From the NCBI GenBank assembly GCA_042088665.1, contig JBELMB010000053.1:1-28535 (forward strand): DNA of 28,535 nt. Reading direction: 5' to 3'. Shown one piece after another: positions 22,470-28,535 of this stretch. The translations under genes and the position numbers were made by a program. Position 1 is the first letter of the stretch. Every line of letters begins with the position of its first letter. Below the pieces are notes generated by a model. The model was not told where the DNA came from, did not search any database, and saw only the letters and a program-made list of their open reading frames with translations. The stretch is from JBELMB01 sp042088665 (GTDB lineage Bacteria; Pseudomonadota; Alphaproteobacteria; Rhodobacterales; Rhodobacteraceae).

Positions 22470-24494
22470 TCAGAGGGAGGCAGCCAGCCGCACCCCCTGG
22501 TCGATCGCGCGCTTGGCGTCCAGTTCCGCGGCCAAATCCGCGCCGCCGATCACGTGGCAAGGCGTGCCCTGCGCCTCCAGCGCATCGGCCAGACCGCGCG
22601 CGCTGACCTGCCCGGCACAAAGCACCACCGTATCGCAGGCAATGACCTCCGGGCGGTCCCGCGCGTCACCAAAGGAGATGTGCAGCCCTTCGTCGTCGAT
22701 ACCTTCGTAATTCACGCCGGTCACCGACTGCACGCCCTTCATCTTGAGAGCGGCGCGATGGATCCAGCCCGTGGTCTTGCCCAGCCGCTTGCCCGGCTTT
22801 TCGGCCTTGCGCTGCAGCATGACCACCTCGCGCAGGGCGGCCTCGGGCTTGGGTCCTTCCGGCGAAAGCCCCGCGCGGTGCGTTTCGGGGTCGCTCACGC
22901 CCCATTCGCGCAACCAGTCCGGCAGGTGTTCCGTCGGGCTGTCCCCCGTCACGAGGAATTCGGACACGTCATATCCAATGCCGCCCGCGCCGATCACCGC
23001 CACCTTCTGGCCCACCTCGGCACCATGGCGCAGCACGTCGACATAGCCCTTCACCTTGGGATGGTCCTGTCCCGGGATCTGTGGATCACGGGGGCTGACG
23101 CCGGTGGCCACGACCACCTCGTCAAAACCGGTCAGATCCGCCGCGCCGACCTCTTGGCCCAGTCACAGCGTCACCCCGGTTTCCACAAGCATGGTCCCGA
23201 ACCAGTCGACGAGGCCGTGGAATTCCTCTTTGCCCGGCACCTTCCGCGCCATGTTGAGCTGCCCACCCACCTCCGTGTCACGATCAAACAGAGTCACCGC
23301 ATGCCCCCGCTGAGCCGCAGTGATCGCCGTCGACAACCCCGCAGGGCCCGCCCCCACAACCGCGACCTGCCGAGGCGTCTGGGTCTTTTCGATGATCAGA
23401 TCGGTCTCGAAACCGGCGCGCGGGTTCACAAGGCAGCTTGACACCTTGCCGGCAAAGGTATGGTCAAGGCAGGCTTGGTTGCAGGCGATGCAGGGCGCGA
23501 TGGTATCGGCCCGCCCGGCCTTGGCCTTGGCCACGAAATGCGCATCCGCCAGAAAGGGCCGCGCGAGGCTGACCATATCGGCGCAGCCCTCTGCAAGCAC
23601 CTGTTCCGCGACCTCGGGCGTGTTGATCCGGTTCGAGGTGATCAGCGGAATGTCCACCTGCCCCATCAGCTTTTGCGTGACCCAGGCAAAGGCGCGCCGC
23701 GGCACAGAGGTCGCAATCGTCGGGATCCGCGCCTCGTGCCAGCCGATACCGGTGTTGATGATCGTCGCCCCCGCGGCCTCGACCGCCTTTGCAAGGGTCA
23801 CAACCTCTTCGAACGAAGAGCCATTGGGCACGAGGTCGATCATGCTCAGCCGATAGATGATGATGAAATCCGCCCCAACGGCCGCGCGCACCCGGCGCAC
23901 CACCTCGACAGGCAGGCGCATCCGGTTCTCATAGGCACCGCCCCAATCATCCTCGCGCCGGTTGGTATGCGTGACGAGGAACTGGTTGAGGAAATAGCCC
24001 TCTGATCCCATCACCTCGACCCCGTCATACCCCGCCTCGCGCGCCCGCACGGCGGCCGTCGCAAAATCGTCGATCTGCTTTTCGATGCCCGCCGCATCCA
24101 GCGCGCTCGGCGCAAAAGGCGAGATCGGCGATTTCACAGCGGATGGCGCCACGCAGTCCTTGTTATAGGCATAGCGCCCGGCGTGCAGGATCTGCATCGC
24201 GATCTTGCCGCCCGCCGCATGCACCCGGTCGGTCACTGTCCGGTGATTGGCGATGTCCTGCGCCGAAAACAGACCCGCCGCACCGGCAAACACCCCGCCT
24301 TCGGCATTGGGGGCGATCCCCCCCGTCACCATCAGCGCCACATCCCCCCGGGCCCGTTCGGCGTAGAACTCCGCCACCCGGTTCCAGTCTCCGCGCTCTT
24401 CGAGATTGGTGTGCATGGAGCCCATCAGCACCCGGTTCTTCAGCGTGGTAAAGCCAAGGTCGAGCGGACGCAGCAGGTGCGGATAGGGTGTCAT
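22470..24494 (-). pseudogene. fadH: 2,4-dienoyl-CoA reductase (NADPH), interrupted by one in-frame TGA
   Basis: FadH reduces 2,4-dienoyl-CoA during breakdown of unsaturated fatty acids. Read through, the frame gives 674 codons, the usual size. It has an old-yellow-enzyme TIM barrel (residues 1 to about 330), an iron-sulfur cluster motif (CIACNQACLDHTF...SSC), then FAD/NADPH domains beginning VAVVGAGPAGLSTAITAAQRGHAVTLFDRD. Translation stops at TGA (23163-23165) after codon 443, in GVTL-stop-LGQEVGAADLTGFDEVVVATGVSPRD; related enzymes have a basic residue there, so CGA to TGA is the simplest change. Everything after the stop looks intact and unfrayed, including the final domain to about 22470. 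It could be a recent inactivation, a sequencing error, or a truncated but expressed barrel domain. A sigma-70-like promoter lies upstream. Confidence 0.85.
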
Positions 24495-24524
24495 GGTAGC
24501 CTCCCGGTTTTTTTCGAACCTGAC

Positions 24525-24552
24525 ATCATCGGTTTGACGCTGTCACGGTCAA
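24525..24552 (-). promoter_or_regulatory. Candidate promoter for fadH
   Basis: On the minus strand TTGACC (24547-24552) and GATGAT (24525-24530) are 16 bases apart, with the ATG 30 bases further on at 24494. The -35 region overlaps a small inverted repeat (TTGAC at 24534-24538 with GTCAA at 24548-24552) that could be an operator. By-eye prediction. Confidence 0.35.
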
Positions 24553-24582
24553 CGTTACGTCACGGCAGAGCAGGGTCAGCCG

Positions 24583-24606
24583 CAAAGGCGGGCCCAAAGG
24601 CGGGTC
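24583..24606. repeat. 12-base tandem duplication
   Basis: CAAAGGCGGGCC at 24583-24594 is followed directly by CAAAGGCGGGTC at 24595-24606, one mismatch. It lies in the non-coding gap between fadH and the GNAT gene, amid further GGCCC/AAGGC-rich near-repeats. Confidence 0.6.
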
Positions 24607-24714
24607 CAGACATGGCCCCGGTCCGAGGCCCAAGGCAAGGCCCGACACCCGGACCAAGGCACGTCCTGCCAAACACGGGTGCAATCGCCACATCCCGCCG
24701 TTATCCTGTCCCCC

Positions 24715-25248
24715 ATGACCTATCACCTTCAAAGCCTCGACAGCGCCCCTGACCGCGCCGAATTCGATGCGCTCCTGACGGAGTACTGGCAACAGATCAT
24801 CGCGGGCCTCGAAAGCCTTGGCGCGCCGGGCTTTTCGACCGATCTGCCGGTCCGTGACTTCTGGAACACGCTGGACAAGGTCCTGCCCCCACAGGGGGAA
24901 CTGGTTTTGGCGCGCGACGGCGCGGGCCGCCTCGTCGGATGCGGCTCACTGACCGATATCGGTGCTGGCACGGGGGAGCTCAAACGCCTCTTTGTCCGTC
25001 CCGAGGCGCGGGGCACCGGGCTTGGCCGCCGCCTTGTCATGCACCGGATCGCGACGGCACGGCGCATGGGCCTGACCCGGCTCGTGGTCGACACCATCCG
25101 CACCACGAAGGCCATGCAATCGATCTATGCGGATCTGGGCTTTACCCCGATGCCGCCGTCGGACCAGAGCGCAAGCGCGCAAGCCTTTCCACAAATGCGT
25201 CCCTACATGCTGTTTTTCGAACGCCACCTCGACGAGGCCGAAACCTGA
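24715..25248 (+). CDS. GNAT family N-acetyltransferase
   Basis: The 177-residue protein has the core GNAT motif LKRLFVRPEARGTGLGRRLVMHRIATARRMG (acetyl-CoA-binding R-G-x-G-x-G loop) followed by LVVDTIRTTKAMQSIYADLGFTPMP, a typical motif B end. The substrate is unknown. The ATG at 24715 begins MTYHLQSLDSAPDR; a GTG at 24679 would add 12 unlikely residues. There is no good ribosome-binding site, and a -10-like TTATCC lies about eight bases before the ATG, so a leaderless transcript is possible. The last five codons including the stop are tandemly duplicated directly after the gene. It converges with the methyltransferase gene. Confidence 0.88.
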   Translation: MTYHLQSLDSAPDRAEFDALLTEYWQQIIAGLESLGAPGFSTDLPVRDFWNTLDKVLPPQGELVLARDGAGRLVGCGSLTDIGAGTGELKRLFVRPEARGTGLGRRLVMHRIATARRMGLTRLVVDTIRTTKAMQSIYADLGFTPMPPSDQSASAQAFPQMRPYMLFFERHLDEAET

Positions 25249-25263
25249 GAGGCCGAAACCTGA
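25234..25263. repeat. 15-base perfect tandem duplication across the GNAT stop codon
   Basis: GAGGCCGAAACCTGA (25234-25248) is repeated exactly at 25249-25263. The first copy encodes the final E-A-E-T-stop of the GNAT protein; the second is an untranslated, in-frame copy of the same end. Confidence 0.85.
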
Positions 25264-25326
25264 AGGCAGGCATGACCCGCGGTCAAAACGCCAGCCACCT
25301 GCGCGCCACGGGGCTTACCGGGTGGA

Positions 25327-25938
25327 TCAGACGGCCCGCGCCACCACAAACCGGCTGGGCAGCTTTGGCGGATAGTCCCCGGTTTCCACGATCTCGAACC
25401 CGGCAGCGCAGATCTCTCGTTCGATCTGCTCCGGGCGCAGAAAGTTGACGGTCCTGGGTGCTTTGCCAAACAGCGCAAGACCCCAGATCAAGGGCCGGAA
25501 CCACGGCTTCCCGCCCAGACAGGGCGTCTGGGAGACGAACAGCCCGCCCGGCGCCAGACGCTCCCGAACGGTCCTCAGCACCTGCGCGCGCTCAGGCAGG
25601 AGATGCAGCAGGTTGAAGGCGGTCACCATGTCAAACCTCTGGCCCGCCCCCGCCTGTGCCACATCCGCGACCGCAAAGGTGACATGCGGCAGATCCCTGG
25701 CCTTGTCATTGGCGATGCGCACCATTTCGCCCGAGATATCCGTGCCCAGCACGGTCGCGGCCGCATCCGACAAGGCGATGGCCGTGCTGCCCGTGCCGCA
25801 GCCCAGCTCCAGCATGGCCATGCCGGGCGCAAGCCGGGCCCGCACCCGCTCCAGCGTCTGCTGATAGGCGGCCACATCATCAATGGGCCGGTTTGCGTAT
25901 TTTTCTGCGATCTTGTTCCAAAACGCCGCGTCCGACAT
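25327..25938 (-). CDS. Class I SAM-dependent methyltransferase
   Basis: The 203-residue protein has the Rossmann-type SAM-binding motif I, MLELGCGTGSTAIAL (from residue 42), followed by the acidic end of strand 2 (VLGTDISGEMV), VTFAVADVAQ, and DMVTAFNLLHLLPE, all in methyltransferase order. The substrate is unknown; small-molecule methyltransferases of this shape are common. The chosen ATG (MSDAAFWNKIAEKYANRPIDD) matches the family N-terminus and has GGGAGAACGG just upstream; a start at 25983 would add 15 residues without support. It sits between a convergent GNAT gene and the msrA terminator, so it appears to have its own promoter in about 115 bases. Confidence 0.9.
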   Translation of the reverse strand: MSDAAFWNKIAEKYANRPIDDVAAYQQTLERVRARLAPGMAMLELGCGTGSTAIALSDAAATVLGTDISGEMVRIANDKARDLPHVTFAVADVAQAGAGQRFDMVTAFNLLHLLPERAQVLRTVRERLAPGGLFVSQTPCLGGKPWFRPLIWGLALFGKAPRTVNFLRPEQIEREICAAGFEIVETGDYPPKLPSRFVVARAV

Positions 25939-25973
25939 ACCCGTTCTCCCAAGAACCAAACAAGCCCGTTCGC

Positions 25974-26007
25974 CAAACGACAAAGGGAGCGGCCAAGGAC
26001 CGCTCCC
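25974..26007 (-). terminator. Intrinsic terminator after msrA
   Basis: On the minus strand GGGAGCGG and CCGCTCCC (25985-26007, seven-base loop) form a perfect 8-base stem that runs into TTTGTCGTTTGG. It lies 45 bases beyond the msrA stop, so it probably ends the msrB-msrA transcript. Confidence 0.75.
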
Positions 26008-26052
26008 CCGAGATATTCATCCGTCCCGCGCCTTCAAGCGCAGGCCAGCGCC

Positions 26053-26559
26053 CTATTCCGCCGCGGCGCGCTTGGGCAACACCCAGTCGGCGCGCGGGAA
26101 ATGGCAGGTATAGCCATGCGGGATGCGCTGGAGATAGTCCTGATGCTCCGGCTCCGCGTCCCAGAAATCGCTCACCGGCTCGACTTCGGTCACCACCTTG
26201 CCCGGCCACAGGCCAGAGGCGTCCACATCCGCGATGGTGTCCAGCGCGCATTGCCGCTGCGCCTCATCGACGTAGTAGATGGCAGAGCGGTAGCTCATCC
26301 CCACATCATTGCCCTGCCGGTTCACCGTGGTCGGATCGTGGATCTGAAAGAACAGCTCAAGGATCTCGCGATAGCTGATGCGATCAGGGTCGAAATAGAT
26401 GTCTATCCCTTCGGCATGGGTGCCATGGTTGCGATAGGTCGCGTTGGGCACGTCACCGCCGGTGTATCCCACCCGCGTCCTGATCACACCGGGCTTCTTG
26501 CGGATCAGGTCCTGCATGCCCCAAAAGCAACCCCCTGCCAAAACAGCACGTTCGGTCAT
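26053..26559 (-). CDS. msrA: Peptide methionine-S-sulfoxide reductase MsrA
   Basis: MsrA repairs the S epimer of oxidised methionine in proteins. The 168-residue protein has the catalytic GGCFWG motif with Cys11, then GVIRTRVGYTGGDVPNATYRNHGTHAEGIDIYFDP, IHDPTTVNRQGNDVGMSYRSAIYY and FWDAEPEHQDYLQRIPHGYTCHFPR, all family hallmarks. It lacks a signal peptide and is probably cytoplasmic. The start overlaps the msrB stop (ATGA), giving an msrB-msrA unit repairing both epimers. A terminator follows. Confidence 0.97.
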   Translation of the reverse strand: MTERAVLAGGCFWGMQDLIRKKPGVIRTRVGYTGGDVPNATYRNHGTHAEGIDIYFDPDRISYREILELFFQIHDPTTVNRQGNDVGMSYRSAIYYVDEAQRQCALDTIADVDASGLWPGKVVTEVEPVSDFWDAEPEHQDYLQRIPHGYTCHFPRADWVLPKRAAAE

Positions 26560-27005
26560 TCGATGTCCTCCACTTGATCCACGTAAGAGCCGTAGCCCTC
26601 ATCCTCCATGTCCTCGCGCGCGATGAACCGCAGCGCGGCGGAATTGATGCAGTAGCGCAATCCCCCCCGGTCCATCGGACCGTCCGGAAAGACATGGCCC
26701 AGATGGCTGTCCCCATAGCGCGAGCGCACTTCGGTGCGGACCATCCCCAGCGTGGTGTCGCGCAGTTCGATGACGTTGTCCGGCTCGATCGGCTTCACGA
26801 AACTCGGCCAGCCACATCCCGATTCGTACTTCGCGGCAGAGGCGAACAGCGGCTCGCCCGACACCACGTCAACATAAATCCCGGCCGACTTGTTGTTTAG
26901 GTATTCCCCTGTGCCCGGACGTTCCGTGCCGTTCTCCTGGGTGACGCAGTACTGCTCCTCAGTCAAACTGTGGATAACTTCAGGCTTTCTTTCGTAACTT
27001 GCCAT
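26556..27005 (-). CDS. msrB: Peptide methionine-R-sulfoxide reductase MsrB (zinc-free type)
   Basis: MsrB repairs the R epimer of oxidised methionine. The 149-residue protein has GCGWPSF (Cys64), GDSHLGHVFPDGP and GLRYCINSAALRF with the catalytic Cys119. The four cysteines that bind structural zinc in many MsrB proteins are absent: Asp46 and Ser49 replace the first pair, Ser95 and Gly98 the second. Cys64 may serve as resolving cysteine, as in other zinc-free forms. GGAGGGG precedes the ATG. It is first in the msrB-msrA pair, and overlaps it by four bases. No signal peptide. Confidence 0.96.
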   Translation of the reverse strand: MASYERKPEVIHSLTEEQYCVTQENGTERPGTGEYLNNKSAGIYVDVVSGEPLFASAAKYESGCGWPSFVKPIEPDNVIELRDTTLGMVRTEVRSRYGDSHLGHVFPDGPMDRGGLRYCINSAALRFIAREDMEDEGYGSYVDQVEDIE

Positions 27006-27536
27006 TGGGCCCCTCCGTTTCGGTTCCTGACAGAAGATGGGGTCTGTTGCCGATAAGCAAAGCCCCGCCGAAACATGTCACACGCTTACGTGCACGAGGG
27101 TTGCGTGAGAAAGGCCCACCTGCCATGTAACACATGGGTGACGACCGCTTTCTCCCAAGAACAGACAGTCGCCTCGGGCGTCGCGATGGCAGCGCGGCGC
27201 CCGTTTCTATTTCAAGACATAGACATCCCTCTTGGGCAAGAACCAGCCCTGCGCAGGTATGCTATATCTAGTGGAATCCAAAAGGACCACACCAATTTTC
27301 AATGCCGTAGACGTTTTGGCAGCACGTCCCCCATTCGGCGTGATGCATCAACAGCACGCCTGACCCCGTCGTGCAAGCGGGAGTTTGCCGATCAGGCTGA
27401 AATGACACGGGCCGCGCGCGGCTTTGTGGCGGCGAAGTCGCGGTTCCCTTGCGTCAGCCCGCACGCCTCGGCAACACAAACGCGCCGCACCACCAAAACG
27501 GACCGCCGCCTGCGCACCCACCGGCGCTAACGGCCC
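27006..27536. other. Gene-free region between queG and msrB
   Basis: About 530 bases. A rightward frame (27075-27530) is open but shows mixed composition and no recognisable domain, so I do not call it. The most structured element is the NrdR-box-like sequence at 27259-27274. No RNA gene was recognised. The msrB promoter must lie near the left end. Confidence 0.5.
27259..27274. promoter_or_regulatory. NrdR-box-like site without an obvious gene
   Basis: ATGCTATATCTAGTGG agrees with the NrdR consensus (acaCwAtATaTwGtgt) at about 12 of 16 positions. NrdR normally represses ribonucleotide reductase genes through paired boxes; no second box or nrd gene was found here, so this may be a relic or chance. 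Confidence 0.25.
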
Positions 27537-28535
27537 TCACGCCAGACGCGCCACGGCCCAGCGCGCCGCGTCCCGGACCGCGGGATCGGGATCCTCGCAC
27601 AGCCCCTGCGCCACCCCGCGCAGCTCTGCCACCCCCGAATTCCCAATCGCGTAAAGCACGTTGCGCACGAAACGGTCGCGCCCGATCCGCTTGATCGGAC
27701 TGCCGGAAAACCGCGCCCGAAAGGCGGCATCGTCGAGGCCCGCCAAACCCGCCAGTTCCGGCGCCAGCAGATCCTCACGGGCGTGGTACTTCACCTCTGA
27801 CGCAGCCTGCGCAAACTTGTTCCACGGACAGACCGCGAGACAATCGTCACACCCGTAAATCCGGTTGCCAAGACCCGCACGCAGATCCACGTCCACCGGT
27901 CCCTTGTGCTCAATCGTCAGGTAGGAAATACACCGCCGCGCATCCAGCTGGTAAGGCGCTGGAAAGGCATCGGTCGGACAGACATCCAGACAGGCCCGGC
28001 AAGACCCGCAGTGGTCCCGCTCCGGCGCATCTGCGGCCAGATCCAGCGTGGTAAAGATGCAGCCCAGAAAGAACCACGACCCAAGGTCCCGGCTCACGAG
28101 GTTGGTGTGCTTGCCCTGCCACCCCAAGCCCGCCGCCTGCCCAAGCGGCTTTTCCATGACCGGCGCCGTGTCCACGAAAACCTTGATCTGCGGCGGCTCT
28201 CGCCCGGCTTGCCCGGCCTGAGGATCCTCGCCAGAGGATTGCGCAGACAGGGCCTCGTCCAGCAGCCACCGCCCCAGCCGCTTCAGCCGCTTCTTGACCA
28301 CATCGTGGTAATCGCGGTTCTGCGCATAGACACTGATCGCACCCCGATCCCGCTGCGCGAGCACCGAGAGGGGATCATGCCCGGGCCCATAATTCTCCGC
28401 CAGCATCACGACGGACCGCGCCTCCGGCCACAGCGCCGAGGGATCCCCCCGCCAGGCCACCCGCTCCTTCATCCAGGCCATCTGCCCGTGACGTCCCTCC
28501 GCCAGAAAGGCATCAAGCCGCGGCCTCGCCTCCGG
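27537..28535 (-). CDS. queG: Epoxyqueuosine reductase QueG (N-terminus outside window)
   Basis: QueG carries out the last step of queuosine synthesis in tRNA, reducing epoxyqueuosine; it uses cobalamin and iron-sulfur clusters. The frame is open through the right edge, where LDAFLAEGRHGQMAWMKER is the family's early region, so only a short N-terminus is missing. Visible parts are PVMEKPLGQAAGLGWQGKHTNLVSRDLGSWFFLG, the two cluster motifs CGSCRACLDVCPTDAF and YGCDDCLAVCPWN, and a C-terminal HEAT-like repeat region (RDRFVRNVLYAIGNSGVAELRGVAQGLCEDPDPAVRDAARWAVARL). The linker near SAQSSGEDPQAGQAGREPPQ is longer than usual. No promoter can be seen. The stop is at 27537. Confidence 0.95.
   Translation of the reverse strand, partial: PEARPRLDAFLAEGRHGQMAWMKERVAWRGDPSALWPEARSVVMLAENYGPGHDPLSVLAQRDRGAISVYAQNRDYHDVVKKRLKRLGRWLLDEALSAQSSGEDPQAGQAGREPPQIKVFVDTAPVMEKPLGQAAGLGWQGKHTNLVSRDLGSWFFLGCIFTTLDLAADAPERDHCGSCRACLDVCPTDAFPAPYQLDARRCISYLTIEHKGPVDVDLRAGLGNRIYGCDDCLAVCPWNKFAQAASEVKYHAREDLLAPELAGLAGLDDAAFRARFSGSPIKRIGRDRFVRNVLYAIGNSGVAELRGVAQGLCEDPDPAVRDAARWAVARLA

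Noticed and set aside
23163..23165. Selenocysteine insertion at the TGA in fadH
   Set aside because: The position is not a redox site in the FadH family and the expected residue is basic; no SECIS-like hairpin was obvious directly after the TGA. A C to T nonsense change is simpler.
27075..27530. 151-codon rightward open frame between msrB and queG
   Set aside because: No ribosome-binding site, domain or sensible composition; the latter half is strongly Arg/Thr/Pro-rich as in non-coding frames.
1..28535. CRISPR arrays, tRNA/rRNA genes, insertion sequences, phage genes or toxin-antitoxin pairs
   Set aside because: None were seen. There are no regularly spaced repeats, no cloverleaf-like segments with TTCRANNC arms in the gaps, and no transposase or integrase motifs.

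Overview
The window looks like chromosomal DNA of a marine alphaproteobacterium of the Rhodobacteraceae (Roseobacter group). The reasons are high GC, the glnD-murJ neighbourhood, the DUF721-dsbA-mutY cluster, and protein sequences that read like roseobacter homologues. This is recognition by eye; no search was run. No rRNA, tRNA, CRISPR array, prophage, plasmid origin or insertion sequence was seen. One 10-base run of N (303-312) lies inside glnD.

Layout. 1-3954 (+): the end of glnD (PII uridylyl transferase), murJ (lipid II flippase), and a translationally coupled phospholipase D-fold protein whose two HKD motifs are degenerate. 4049-4867 (-): map. 5348-6754 (+): an unknown exported protein with its own terminator, then a histidine-phosphatase-fold protein. 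6755-7343: gene-poor, with a striking twin hairpin. 7344-9728 (-): a run transcribed as DUF721 protein, DsbA-like thiol oxidoreductase, CaiB/BaiF CoA-transferase. 9808-13205 (+): mutY, a divergent alkB-type monooxygenase, a large nested palindrome, then a family II (manganese) pyrophosphatase with a strong terminator. 13339-14052 (-): sfsA. 14100-17145 (+): a tightly packed set of MoCF/CinA-type protein, GNAT, AhpD-like peroxidase-related protein and exported OmpA-family protein.

17408-18313 (-): a LysR regulator with a dyad in its leader. 18478-20316: an ECF sigma/anti-sigma pair (-) divergent from a small exported DUF4399-like protein (+). Their shared 70-bp gap holds an ECF-type promoter candidate. 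20477-22093 (-): creD, with an unusual Pro/Gly/Asp-rich tail and 11-bp-periodic direct repeats upstream that resemble a CreB box. 22470-24494 (-): fadH interrupted by one in-frame TGA. 24715-28535: a GNAT (+), a class I methyltransferase (-), msrB-msrA (-, overlapping) and the C-terminal part of queG (-).

Most genes are housekeeping or envelope/redox maintenance (dsbA, msrA/msrB, AhpD-like, ECF sigma, creD). No wholly new system is evident. The items most worth a second look are the fadH nonsense codon, two proteins with enzyme folds but substituted catalytic residues (PLD-like and histidine-phosphatase-like), a dispersed 20-bp palindrome family including a 93-bp nested copy, the CreB-box-like repeats before creD, and the sigma-factor start and promoter region.
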